In this document: positions 16,825-24,937 of the stretch, one piece after another
How the letters are laid out: each line of letters begins with the position of its first letter
How positions within the stretch are numbered: position 1 is the first letter of the stretch
Assembly (NCBI RefSeq): GCF_900070365.1
Contig: NZ_LN850107.1
Location: 7,254,001-7,318,000 of the forward strand
Reading direction: 5' to 3'
DNA length: 64,000 nt
From: Alloactinosynnema sp. L-07
GTDB taxonomy: Bacteria > Actinomycetota > Actinomycetes > Mycobacteriales > Pseudonocardiaceae
Program-made: the position numbers and the translations under genes
Notes under the pieces: generated by a model
The model's input: only the letters and a program-made list of their open reading frames with translations
Databases searched by the model: none
What the model was told of the DNA's origin: nothing

Positions 16825-17805
16825 TTAGGACACCGCGGCGATGGGGGAACCGGGGTTGGTGGCGGCCTGGCGGATGTACTCCTGCGGGGACATGCCCCGG
16901 ACTCGCTTGAAGGCGGTGCTCAGCGCGAAAGAGCTGCTGTAGCCGACTTTTCTGGCCACCGAGCCGATGGTCGCGTTGGACTCGCGCAGGAGGTCGGCGG
17001 CCAGGGCGAGCCGGAGGCTGGTGAGGTAGTTCATCGGGGGTTCGCCGACCAGGGCGGTGAAGCGGCGGGCGAGGGCGGCGCGGGAGACACCGGCGCGGGC
17101 GGCCAGGGTGGCCACGGTCCACGGGTGGGCCGGTTCGGTGTGCACCAGCTGGAGCGCGGCGCCGACCACCGGGTCGTGTTGGGCGCGGTACCAGGCGGGG
17201 GCGCCGACGCCGGGGGAGGCGAGCCAGGCGCGCAGGACGCTGACCAGGACGAGGTCGAGGATGCGGTCGAGCACGAGCTCCTGTCCGGGCTCCTGCTTGA
17301 GCATTTCCCCTTCCAGCAACGCCACCAGCGCGCTGTCGCCCGCGTCGATCGGGCGGACCAGGACCGGCGGGAGGGCGCCGAACAGGCGTTGGCCGATCTC
17401 GCGCTGCATCTGGTAGGTGCCGCTGAGCATGACCGCGGAGCCCTCGTTGTTGCCCCAGGTGCGCACGCCGAGGCTGCGGGACTCGCCGATGTCCTCGCCG
17501 TCGATGGTCACGCATCGCTGGCCGGGGTAAATGATCACCTGCGGCACGGTGGCCGGGTCGTCGGCGATCGTGTACGGCGTGGGGCCGCGCATGATCGCCA
17601 CCTCGCCGGGATGCAGCTGCACCGGGTCGCCGTGGTCGGGGACGATCCACGCGTCGCCCTGGGCCGGGATGACCAGGGACAGCGGCGCGCGGTCCTCGAT
17701 GCGGATCGACCAGGGTGGGTTCAGGATCGAGCGGAGCAGAAAGGCCCCGCGGGCTCTCGGTCCGTCCAGCAGACCGGTCAAGGTGTCGTCCGCTAGCGTG
17801 CTCAT
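16825..17805 (-). CDS. AraC family transcriptional regulator with cupin sensor
   Basis: The 326-residue protein has an N-terminal cupin-type ligand domain (about 1-200) and a C-terminal AraC DNA-binding domain (about 220-310: ATLAARAGVSRAALARRF, ATIGSVARKVGYSSSFALSTAFKR). It is divergent from the DUF1772 gene at 17954, which it probably controls; this arrangement (cupin-AraC regulator beside a small membrane protein or oxidoreductase) is common in actinomycetes. Confidence 0.85.
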   Translation of the reverse strand: MSTLADDTLTGLLDGPRARGAFLLRSILNPPWSIRIEDRAPLSLVIPAQGDAWIVPDHGDPVQLHPGEVAIMRGPTPYTIADDPATVPQVIIYPGQRCVTIDGEDIGESRSLGVRTWGNNEGSAVMLSGTYQMQREIGQRLFGALPPVLVRPIDAGDSALVALLEGEMLKQEPGQELVLDRILDLVLVSVLRAWLASPGVGAPAWYRAQHDPVVGAALQLVHTEPAHPWTVATLAARAGVSRAALARRFTALVGEPPMNYLTSLRLALAADLLRESNATIGSVARKVGYSSSFALSTAFKRVRGMSPQEYIRQAATNPGSPIAAVS

Positions 17806-17953
17806 ACCGCTAGTATAGACGAATGCACATGCAGATGGGTGAAAAACGCATGAATCGTCTATGTGATCTCAACCCATCGATCTTGTCCGCCGGCCCCAGT
17901 AGGTTGCGCTTGGCGGAGTCCGGGCAAACGTCGGTGTCGATGGAAGGTGTCGG

Positions 17954-18424
17954 ATGTTCGAGGTAGTGGTGCTGGTCGCGGCGATCGCGTCGGGGCTCAT
18001 CGCGGGAGTGTTCTTGGGGTTCTCGGTCGGGGTCATGCCCGCACTCAAGCAGGTGGACGACAAGGTGTTCATCGACGTGATGCAGCGGATCAACCGCGTG
18101 ATCGGGAACGGTCTGTTCGGCCTGACGTTCCTGGTGTCGATGCTGACGGCACTGGCGATCCCGGTGATCGACCTCGTCAACGGCGGCGGCGTGGACGCCG
18201 CGGCGGTGATCGGGGCGGTGCTCGTGGTGCTGTCCCATGGTTTCACCTTCGGCGGCAACTTTCCGCTGAACGCCCGGCTTGAGGCGGCCGGGCCGGTCGC
18301 GCGCCAGCAGAACTCCGCCGAGGTGCGGCAGACGTTCGAAGCGCCGTGGAACCGGTGGCACAATCTTCGCGGTCTCGCCGTGGCGGTGGGCTTCATCCTG
18401 CTCTGCGTTTCCGCCAGTTCGTGA
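17954..18424 (+). CDS. DUF1772 membrane protein (paralogue)
   Basis: The 156-residue protein has four membrane spans and the same hallmarks as the 15237 product (GVFLGFSVGVMPAL, INRVIGNGLFG, NFPLNARLEA, PWNRWHNLR). It is preceded by the divergent AraC regulator. The chemical role is unknown. Confidence 0.75.
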   Translation: MFEVVVLVAAIASGLIAGVFLGFSVGVMPALKQVDDKVFIDVMQRINRVIGNGLFGLTFLVSMLTALAIPVIDLVNGGGVDAAAVIGAVLVVLSHGFTFGGNFPLNARLEAAGPVARQQNSAEVRQTFEAPWNRWHNLRGLAVAVGFILLCVSASS

Positions 18425-18428
18425 AGTT

Positions 18429-18455
18429 AGGGGTCCGGTCGGCGACCGGACCCCT
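18429..18455. terminator. Terminator between convergent genes
   Basis: AGGGGTCCGGTC and its exact complement with a 3-base loop lie five bases after the DUF1772 stop and just before the 3' end of the convergent multicopper oxidase gene. Confidence 0.8.
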
Positions 18456-18459
18456 ACTC

Positions 18460-19884
18460 TCACGGCTCGATCTTGATCTGCGCCATCATCGCCGTCGACG
18501 AGTGGTCGATGAAGTGGCAGTGGAACGGGTAGATCCCCGTGTAGGGGCTGTCGAAGGTCGCCAGGATCCGCACGGTGGTGCCCGGCGGGACCGCCACGGT
18601 GTCCTTCGGATACGCCTCCCACTCCGCGGCCGGGATGCCGTCGCGGTCCAGGACGCGAAACTGGATCAGGTGCAGGTGCAGTGAATGCGGGATCTCGAAC
18701 TGGGTGTCGAGATTGGTGATCTCCCATAACTCGGTGGTGCCGCGCTTGACGGTGAAGTCCACCCGCTCGGGGTCGTAGGCCTTGCCGTTGATGAGGAAAG
18801 TGCCCGCGAGCGCGTCGAAGCTCAGCTCCACCTTGCGAGTCACGGTCGGCGGCTTGGGGATGGGCGCGGGAGCCAGCGTCGCGGGGACCGAGGACCCATC
18901 GGACTCGGGGCCGCCGGCGACGTCGAACCGCAGGATCCGCCTGCTCGCATCGGATTCGCCGTCGATGTTCTCCAGGAAGATCTGGGAACCGTCGGCCGCC
19001 CCGCTGAATTCGACTACCACGTCGGCCCGCTCGGCGGGCCACAGCGTGATCTCGCTTCGCCGGACGGGCCGGGGGAGCAGCCCGCCGTCGCTGCCGACCT
19101 GCACGAACTCGGCGCCGTTGCTCAGCTTCAGCCGGAACGTGCGCTCGTTGGCGCCGTTGACCAGCCGCAGCCGATACCGCCGCCGCCGCACCGCCAGCCG
19201 CGGCTGGGCCGCGCCGTTGACCAGCACCAGCGACCGGTTCGCCTGGCCGAACACCGCCCATTGCAACTCACCGTCGCGGGAAATGTCGGCGTCGCGCAGC
19301 AGCAGCGGGATGTCGTGGGCCCCACTGGGCAGCCGGTGCGTCGGCCGGGCGTCCTCGATGAGGTAGAGGCCGGACAGGCCGCGGTAGACCTGCTCGGCCT
19401 CCAGGTGGTGGGCGTGGTCGTGGTACCAGAGCGTGCCCGCGCGCTGGATGTTCGGGTAGGTGTACGTGCGGGAGCGGCCGGGCTCGATGACATGCATCGG
19501 ATGGCCATCGCTGTCGGCGGGCACGTTGCCGCCGTGCAGGTGCACCGCCGTCGCGCTCGCCAGGGTGTTGGTGACCACGACCTTGGCGGTGCGGCCCTGC
19601 CGGGCGAGGATCGTCGGCCCGGGGAACTGGCCGTTGTAGGTCAGGACGTTCGTGCGGACCCCGGGCACTATCTCCGCGGTGCCCTCGCCGACGGTCAGGC
19701 GGTAGACGTCGGTGTCGATCCGGGTGGCCGACGGCCGCAGCACCTGGGGGATGGGCAGCGCCCTGGTGAACGGCTCGACTGTCCATGATGGACCGAAGGC
19801 GAAGTCCATCAGGCTCTCGGTCGGAAGCGCGAGCCCGACCCCGCCCACCGCCCCGAGTGTGAGCGCGTTGCGACGGTTGATCAT
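18460..19884 (-). CDS. Multicopper oxidase
   Basis: The 474-residue protein contains all copper-binding motifs: HLHGGN and WYHDHAHH in the N-terminal cupredoxin domain, HSLHLH and HCHFIDHSSTAMM in the C-terminal one. The Cys for type 1 copper (HCH) and a Met ligand are present. The N-terminus (NRRNALTLGAVGGVGLALP) resembles a weak Tat-like export signal with only two arginines. The family (CotA/CueO/bilirubin-oxidase-like) oxidises phenols, metals or bilirubin with oxygen. It starts two bases after the stop of an upstream membrane-protein gene, so the two are translationally coupled and probably work together. Confidence 0.85.
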   Translation of the reverse strand: MINRRNALTLGAVGGVGLALPTESLMDFAFGPSWTVEPFTRALPIPQVLRPSATRIDTDVYRLTVGEGTAEIVPGVRTNVLTYNGQFPGPTILARQGRTAKVVVTNTLASATAVHLHGGNVPADSDGHPMHVIEPGRSRTYTYPNIQRAGTLWYHDHAHHLEAEQVYRGLSGLYLIEDARPTHRLPSGAHDIPLLLRDADISRDGELQWAVFGQANRSLVLVNGAAQPRLAVRRRRYRLRLVNGANERTFRLKLSNGAEFVQVGSDGGLLPRPVRRSEITLWPAERADVVVEFSGAADGSQIFLENIDGESDASRRILRFDVAGGPESDGSSVPATLAPAPIPKPPTVTRKVELSFDALAGTFLINGKAYDPERVDFTVKRGTTELWEITNLDTQFEIPHSLHLHLIQFRVLDRDGIPAAEWEAYPKDTVAVPPGTTVRILATFDSPYTGIYPFHCHFIDHSSTAMMAQIKIEP

Positions 19885-19886
19885 GT

Positions 19887-20534
19887 TCACCACACCTTTA
19901 CTTGTCGGGCGGGCACCTGCCGCCAGGGAACGCCTCCGACGGCACACACGCCGACGATGACCACGAACGTGTTCCGCAGCACGGAAACCGATGCCGCCAG
20001 AGACTCGGTGAACGACACCGCACCCGCCAGCGCGACAGCGGCCACGGCGACGGTCACCCCCGCTGCCACCACCCCGGCCGCCGCCGCGAACGCGGTGTGC
20101 CGAAGGACGCCGGAAGACGGGAAGACCCGCCGCACGAGAACCGCCGTCACGGCGATTCCCGCGGCGGCGGGAAGCAGGATGAGGAATGCCAGGCCGACGG
20201 TGTTGGCCAACGCGTCGCCGATGACCGGTGGCGGCAAGGTGATCCCGCCGCCATGGTGTCCCGCGCCGCTGAGGGCGTGTGCACGGGTCGCAGGGGTGGG
20301 CATGGGCCCGGCATGCGCGCGCAGAACCCACGCCGCCGAGACGGCCACCATGACGGCAGGCATCAAGATCGCGGTGGCCCGCAAACCATTGCCACCGCCG
20401 GAAACCTCACGAGCGCGGCCCCCACCCTTCCCCGGGGGGACGGCCCTTGGCCAGTCTATCGGGAGAGGGTGGTGGGTGGGAGGGGTGTGGGTCGGGCTGT
20501 GGACAAGTGCGCGGGCCTGTGGATGAGTGGTCAT
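19887..20534 (-). CDS. Small integral membrane protein coupled to the multicopper oxidase
   Basis: The protein has four hydrophobic segments and a GHHGGG motif between the first two; I do not recognise the family. The start is uncertain. The ATG at 20534 gives 215 residues and includes a 60-bp dispersed repeat (PIDWPRAVPPG) at residues about 25-45. An internal ATG at 20363 would begin directly at the first span and exclude the repeat. The stop is two bases before the oxidase start. A copper-handling or electron-transfer partner is plausible but unproven. Confidence 0.55.
   Translation of the reverse strand: MTTHPQARALVHSPTHTPPTHHPLPIDWPRAVPPGKGGGRAREVSGGGNGLRATAILMPAVMVAVSAAWVLRAHAGPMPTPATRAHALSGAGHHGGGITLPPPVIGDALANTVGLAFLILLPAAAGIAVTAVLVRRVFPSSGVLRHTAFAAAAGVVAAGVTVAVAAVALAGAVSFTESLAASVSVLRNTFVVIVGVCAVGGVPWRQVPARQVKVW
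20401..20460 (-). repeat. 60-bp dispersed repeat, copy 1
   Basis: On the minus strand this segment begins GATAGACTGGCCAAGGGCCG and matches 45477-45536 on the plus strand at 56 of 60 positions. Read in the frame of the overlapping gene it encodes PIDWPRAVPPGKGGGRA. Two DnaA-box-like sequences (20499-20507 TGTGGACAA and 20519-20527 TGTGGATGA, minus-strand boxes) precede it. Confidence 0.8.
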
Positions 20535-21160
20535 GCGCTCATGGCTTCGGAGTAGGATCTGTTGACCAGGCGGGTGATCAGCTGGTCGCGCACCCTGGCC
20601 GGGATCGCCGGGGCGAAGCGGCGCAGGTAGCTGTCGGCGTGGTCGAGGTCGTCGATCAGGAAGAGCAGGTCGAACACCAGCATCTGGCGGACCGCCAGCA
20701 ATGGCACCGGTGACCGCAGCGGCCGGAAGTCCGGGTTCCACAGGCCCGGTTCCGGGCAGGTCGGGTGGAACTGGCCGATCATCAGGCCGTCGGCGACGAA
20801 CTCGTCCTTCGCCTTGCGCTGCAACAGGTCCAGTTCGGTCGAGTCCGTGTGGTCCATGTCCGGCAGGACGAGCAGCAGGGTCAGCAGCTCACGGTCGGCA
20901 TCGTCCAAATCCGCCGACAGGCGGGTGTGCCACGACCGCAGGGCCGCGACGGCACCCGCGAGGTCGTCGGTGGTCGGGAGGGCCAGGTGGAAGAGGTTCT
21001 TGCGCAGCGACGGCTGGGTGTACGGGCAGACCGGGCCGGTTCGGCCGAGGTCGGCGTGCGGGGAGACCAAATAGTCCTGGCTCCACCGCAGCACCGACGA
21101 CAGCGCGGGTTGGTCACCGCGCTCCACCTCCGCGGCGGTCCAGACTCGTAGGTCGGTCAT
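20531..21160 (-). CDS. Uncharacterised protein with CPYTQPSL motif (DUF6875-like)
   Basis: The 209-residue soluble protein has no recognisable catalytic motif. Notable features are CPYTQPSLRKN (about 47), an acidic LLLVLPDMDHTDSTELD region and a C-terminal QMLVFDLLFLIDDLDH segment. It resembles the poorly known DUF6875 type seen near biosynthetic genes, but I am not sure. Its ATG overlaps the stop of the GNAT gene (ATGA), so it is translationally coupled in the decarboxylase operon. Confidence 0.5.
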   Translation of the reverse strand: MTDLRVWTAAEVERGDQPALSSVLRWSQDYLVSPHADLGRTGPVCPYTQPSLRKNLFHLALPTTDDLAGAVAALRSWHTRLSADLDDADRELLTLLLVLPDMDHTDSTELDLLQRKAKDEFVADGLMIGQFHPTCPEPGLWNPDFRPLRSPVPLLAVRQMLVFDLLFLIDDLDHADSYLRRFAPAIPARVRDQLITRLVNRSYSEAMSA

Positions 21161-21804
21161 CGCGGGTCCCTCCACAATGGACGCAACGCGGGTCCGTTCG
21201 GCAGCGTGATCACGCTGCCGATCGGGGTGAAGCCGAAGCGCAGGGCCGCCGCCGCGCCGCCCGCGGAGCTGGCCTCGGTGTAGATCGGGTAGCCCTGCCG
21301 GTCGGCGAGGTGCAGCAGCGGCGCGATCATCCCGGTCAGGATTCCGCGTCGCTGCCGGTCGGGGCGGACCCCGGCGAAGGAGATGTAGTAGTGGGCGCGG
21401 TCGGTCGGGTGGTGGGAGGCCTGCATGCCCAGAATGGTGAGCAGCATCGACGCGGCGCCGCCGCCGCCGACCGCGGCCGACAGGCGCCACTGGATCTCCT
21501 CGGCGCGCTCGTCGGCGAACTCGGTGGCGACCGGGGAGGTGAACAGCAGCGCGGTCTCGAAGTCGCCGCCGAGCAGGATGCCGCCGTGGGTCAGGGCGAG
21601 CTCGACGAACACCTCGAAGAAGCCCGGCAACGCGGCCCGGCGGGCGACCGGGTCGGGCAGGATCCACTTGGTCAGCGGGTCCTCTTGGAACGAGGCGCTC
21701 AGCAAGGTGATGAGCGCGGCCTCGTCGGCCGCGGTGGCCAGCCGGACACCGGTGGGCAGCTCATGCGGCTCCGGCAGGCTCGGTGCGCGGCCAGGTATGT
21801 CCAT
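21157..21804 (-). CDS. GNAT family N-acetyltransferase
   Basis: The 215-residue protein shows the acetyl-CoA binding motif region GVRPDRQRRGILTGMI (about 150-165, the Q/RxxGxG/A-type loop) and a C-terminal YTEASSAGGAAAALRFGF segment typical of GNATs. It acetylates an amine of unknown identity. It lies between a PLP decarboxylase and an uncharacterised gene, so an amine made by the decarboxylase is an obvious candidate substrate (inference). Confidence 0.75.
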   Translation of the reverse strand: MDIPGRAPSLPEPHELPTGVRLATAADEAALITLLSASFQEDPLTKWILPDPVARRAALPGFFEVFVELALTHGGILLGGDFETALLFTSPVATEFADERAEEIQWRLSAAVGGGGAASMLLTILGMQASHHPTDRAHYYISFAGVRPDRQRRGILTGMIAPLLHLADRQGYPIYTEASSAGGAAAALRFGFTPIGSVITLPNGPALRPLWRDPR

Positions 21805-21863
21805 GAAGGTCACCTCGGGTGACTCCTTCCGTGTGGGGCCCGCCGGGTCGGGTCGATCGGGCG

Positions 21864-23222
21864 TCACCGGGTCGCGGTGACGAGACGGCGCACCCGGTCG
21901 TGTGTGCGGTCGACGTGGTCCTCGGCCTCGGGCTTGATCAGCACGCTGCGGCAGATCCGCGCGGTCTCGGCGTCGGCGGCCACATCCGGGTGTCTGCGCC
22001 GCAGAGCAGCGGCTTCGACGCGCAGCAGGCTCACGTAGACCGGGTCGTCGTCGCGGGACATGCCGCCGCGCAGCAGCCGCTCGGAGGCGGTATCGATGGC
22101 GCTCAGCGTCGGCAAGCGCGCCGCATAGGTGACGATGTCGAGGTCCGGACGCTGGTAGAGGCGCAGCTCGGTGCTCGTCTCCAGCAGGTCGGCCCACCGC
22201 AGCGCCGCCCGGCGGCTGGCGGCCAGCACCGAGCCGAGACCGGTCGGGGTGAGTGGGAGCAACTGCGTAGTCAGCCACAGGGCCGCCGCCGCGGCACCGG
22301 CGCGCGAGCACTCCAGGCTGATCTCACCGAGGTGCAGGTCGGCGTCGGTGAAGTAGGTGTAGGGCGAGTCGTGCCCGAAGTGGCGCGCGTCGGCCGGGTC
22401 GGCGAACAGGACCGCGCCGCAGCCGTAGGGCTGCAGGCCGTGCTTGTGCGGGTCGACGACCACCGAGTCGCACCCGGCGATGGCCGCCCACGGCCGCGGG
22501 TCGATGGTCGGGTCGGACCCGGCGAGCAGCGCGTAGAACCCGCCGTACGCGGCATCGACGTGCACGCGGGCGCCGAACTGGCGGGCCAGTGGCAGCACCT
22601 CGTGCACGGGGTCGACCGCGCCGAGCCCGGTGGTGCCCGCGGTCACGACGACGGTGCCGATCCGGCCGGTGGCCAGCGCGTCGCGCAGGGCGTCGAGGTC
22701 CACTCTGCCCATGTCGTCGACCGGCAGCCGCACGCCGTCGATCCCCAGCACGTGACACATCCGCTCATGCGTGTAGTGGCACTCGGCGCTGTAGGCGACG
22801 GCCTTGCCTGGGTGCGCTTGCCTTGCCACGTAAAGGGCTTCGAGGTTGGCGATGGTGCCGCTGGTGGTCAGGTGGCCCGCGTGGCGGGGCAGGCCGAACA
22901 TGTCGGCCAGCCCGGCGACGGTCTCGCGCTCCATCTCCGTGGTGGCGGGGCCGCCCTCGGCGGCGTGGTTGTTCGGGTTGATCAGCATCGCGGTGACGTA
23001 GCCGACCACGGCCGCCGGGTGCGGCGGCTTGACCATCTGGCCGACGTAGCGCGGGTGGAAGAACGGGTAGTTGTCGTGCAGGCGCTTGGCGAAGCGCGCG
23101 TAGGCGGTGGCGAAAGTGGCGTCGTCGACCTGGTGGGACGGGTGCGGAGTGAACGGGCCGAACGCCGCGCCCCACTCCTCGACCACGTCGACCGCCCGCG
23201 GCAGCCAGCTGCGCAGATCCAC
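21864..23222 (-). CDS. PLP-dependent group II amino acid decarboxylase
   Basis: The 452-residue protein belongs to the glutamate/aromatic amino acid decarboxylase family: TTSGTIANLEAL (PLP phosphate loop), HVDAAYGG (Asp that contacts the pyridine nitrogen) and the lysine motif VVDPHKHGLQPYGC. Substrate is not certain from sequence; aromatic amino acids or glutamate-like acids are typical. It is the first gene of the decarboxylase-GNAT-unknown group, with an 18-bp palindrome about 270 bases upstream. Confidence 0.85.
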   Translation of the reverse strand: MDLRSWLPRAVDVVEEWGAAFGPFTPHPSHQVDDATFATAYARFAKRLHDNYPFFHPRYVGQMVKPPHPAAVVGYVTAMLINPNNHAAEGGPATTEMERETVAGLADMFGLPRHAGHLTTSGTIANLEALYVARQAHPGKAVAYSAECHYTHERMCHVLGIDGVRLPVDDMGRVDLDALRDALATGRIGTVVVTAGTTGLGAVDPVHEVLPLARQFGARVHVDAAYGGFYALLAGSDPTIDPRPWAAIAGCDSVVVDPHKHGLQPYGCGAVLFADPADARHFGHDSPYTYFTDADLHLGEISLECSRAGAAAAALWLTTQLLPLTPTGLGSVLAASRRAALRWADLLETSTELRLYQRPDLDIVTYAARLPTLSAIDTASERLLRGGMSRDDDPVYVSLLRVEAAALRRRHPDVAADAETARICRSVLIKPEAEDHVDRTHDRVRRLVTATR

Positions 23223-23490
23223 TTCGGCTCCTCTCTCGGCCAGGGTGGCCAGGCGAGTCGCTGATCACCAGCGACTCGTCGTGCCCGACCCGAGCAAGCG
23301 GCGTACGCCGTCGCCGTGCCGCGGAAATTGGAGGGACCGCGGCACGGCGACGACGAAAGGCACTCGGGGGGAGTGCCCTGCACCCGCGGTCCCGCCCGGG
23401 GTTAGTGGCGGGGCGGAGGGTGAACATGGGGCAGCGACGCTGCTGCCTGCGGATCACCGGGCTCCACGTGCCCGACCGCGGCTCCGACCC

Positions 23491-23535
23491 TTCGTAGAAT
23501 TGTTCAACAAGAGGACTGTTGAACAATTCTACGAA
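23491..23535. promoter_or_regulatory. AT-rich perfect 18-bp inverted repeat
   Basis: TTCGTAGAATTGTTCAAC and its exact complement flank a 9-base spacer. It stands out as AT-rich in a GC-rich genome and has no T-run. It lies between the hydrolase stop and the decarboxylase start on the minus strand. A repressor operator (GntR- or TetR-like) for the decarboxylase operon, or a terminator of the hydrolase transcript, are the options. The remaining 23223-23490 bases hold no convincing gene. Confidence 0.55.
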
Positions 23536-23554
23536 CCGGTCGGAGAGTGACTGG

Positions 23555-24391
23555 CTAGCGGGCCGCCATCTCCGTGACGGCCGCCGCCACCACGTCGGGA
23601 GCCTCCAGCGGCACCATGTGGCCGATGCCCTTGGCGATGCGGAACTCCGCGTCCGGCAGCGAGTCGGCCACGACCGCGCCGAGTTCCGGCCTGATCATCT
23701 TGTCCCGCGAGCCCGCGATCACCACGGCCGGAATGGACACCGTCGTCAGGTCCGCGCGCATGTCCATCTCGCCCATGCAGCCGAAGTAGGCCTGGCGCAC
23801 CTTGCGCGGGGTGCCCGCGAACATGCGCCGGTTGGACTCGGCCACGGCCGCGCTCGGGTTCTCGCCGAGGGTCTGGCGCAGCATCGCCCGGCCGACGGGG
23901 CCCCGGTTGAGCGCGAAGTGGAATACCGGGTTGCCCATCATCTTGACTTCGCCTGCGGGCTCCTTGCGGTCGTGCGCCGCGGTGGCCAACAGCACCATGG
24001 ACCGCACGCGGGCCTGGGCCTCGGTGCGATACGTGGTGGCATAGGACATCGCGGCGAACCCGCCGCCGGAGTGGCCGACGAGCACGGCCCCGGTGATGTC
24101 GAGCTGGGCGAGCACCGCGGCGAGGTCGGCGCCTAGCCGCTCGACGGTGATCCCGTCCTTGCCCACGGTCGACGCGCCGTGGCCGCGGTGGTCGTAGCGC
24201 ACGACGCGGTGGCCCGCGGTGAGCAGCCGCCCCGCCACGTGGTGCCACACGGCGCGGGCCGCGCCCCAGCCGTGGACCAGGACCACGGTGGGGCCCCGCT
24301 CGTCGCGCGGTTCCTCGACGGTGACCGCGAGCTCGGCCCCGTCGTCGGTGCGCACCACCAGGTCGGCCGCGGTCGAGATGCTGCGGGTCAC
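23555..24391 (-). CDS. Alpha/beta hydrolase
   Basis: The 278-residue protein has the oxyanion region VLVHGWGAARAVW, nucleophile elbow GHSGGG (Ser), acid residue in AGSRDKM and catalytic His in GIGHMVP. It is a serine hydrolase or esterase of unknown substrate, without signal peptide. Its GTG start overlaps the stop of the SRPBCC gene, so both belong to one operon. Confidence 0.85.
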   Translation of the reverse strand: MTRSISTAADLVVRTDDGAELAVTVEEPRDERGPTVVLVHGWGAARAVWHHVAGRLLTAGHRVVRYDHRGHGASTVGKDGITVERLGADLAAVLAQLDITGAVLVGHSGGGFAAMSYATTYRTEAQARVRSMVLLATAAHDRKEPAGEVKMMGNPVFHFALNRGPVGRAMLRQTLGENPSAAVAESNRRMFAGTPRKVRQAYFGCMGEMDMRADLTTVSIPAVVIAGSRDKMIRPELGAVVADSLPDAEFRIAKGIGHMVPLEAPDVVAAAVTEMAAR

Positions 24392-24858
24392 CGGGATCCC
24401 ACCAGCGCGTTGAGGTTGGCGAAGGCGCCCTGGGTGCCCTGCGAGTGCGCCTCGCCGAGGTCCTTGACCTTGGCCAGCATCTTGAGCATGCCCTGCGGTG
24501 CGCCCTTGAAGTGCATGGAGAGCTTGGTGCGCTTGCCGCCGTCGATCTCCTCGAGGAGGAAGTCGCCGGTGCCGCGGAAGGCGCCGTCGATGTACTCGGT
24601 GGTGAGGCTGCGGCCGGGCACGACCCCGGTGGTGCGGCTGGTGAACTTCAGCTTCGGGCCACCCTTGTCCACGCCCTTGGTGTGCACGGTGACGTGCACC
24701 TCCGCGCCGACCTTGTCGGCGGGGATGGCGCCCGCCTCGAAGGTGTTGGTCGGCACCCACCAGCGCCGCGCCCCACCGAGTTCGGCGATGAGGGCCTGCC
24801 ACACGACGTCGGGGGAGGTGTTGATGAACGCTTCGTCGATCAGGTCGTAGTCGGTCAT
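24388..24858 (-). CDS. SRPBCC (START-like) domain protein
   Basis: The 156-residue protein has the START/polyketide-cyclase-like pattern: IDEAFINTSPDVVWQAL at the N-terminus, GRSLTTEYID, FLLEEIDGGKRTKLSMHF and a C-terminal helix. It probably binds a hydrophobic ligand, such as a lipid or polyketide-like molecule, consistent with the oxidase and methyltransferase genes upstream in the operon. Confidence 0.75.
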   Translation of the reverse strand: MTDYDLIDEAFINTSPDVVWQALIAELGGARRWWVPTNTFEAGAIPADKVGAEVHVTVHTKGVDKGGPKLKFTSRTTGVVPGRSLTTEYIDGAFRGTGDFLLEEIDGGKRTKLSMHFKGAPQGMLKMLAKVKDLGEAHSQGTQGAFANLNALVGSR

Positions 24859-24937
24859 GGTGAGCCTCCAGGGAGAACCGGGAGCAGGTCCGCCGAACAA
24901 CCGCGTTGTCGACGAACCTGCTCCCGGGGAAGGGCGA

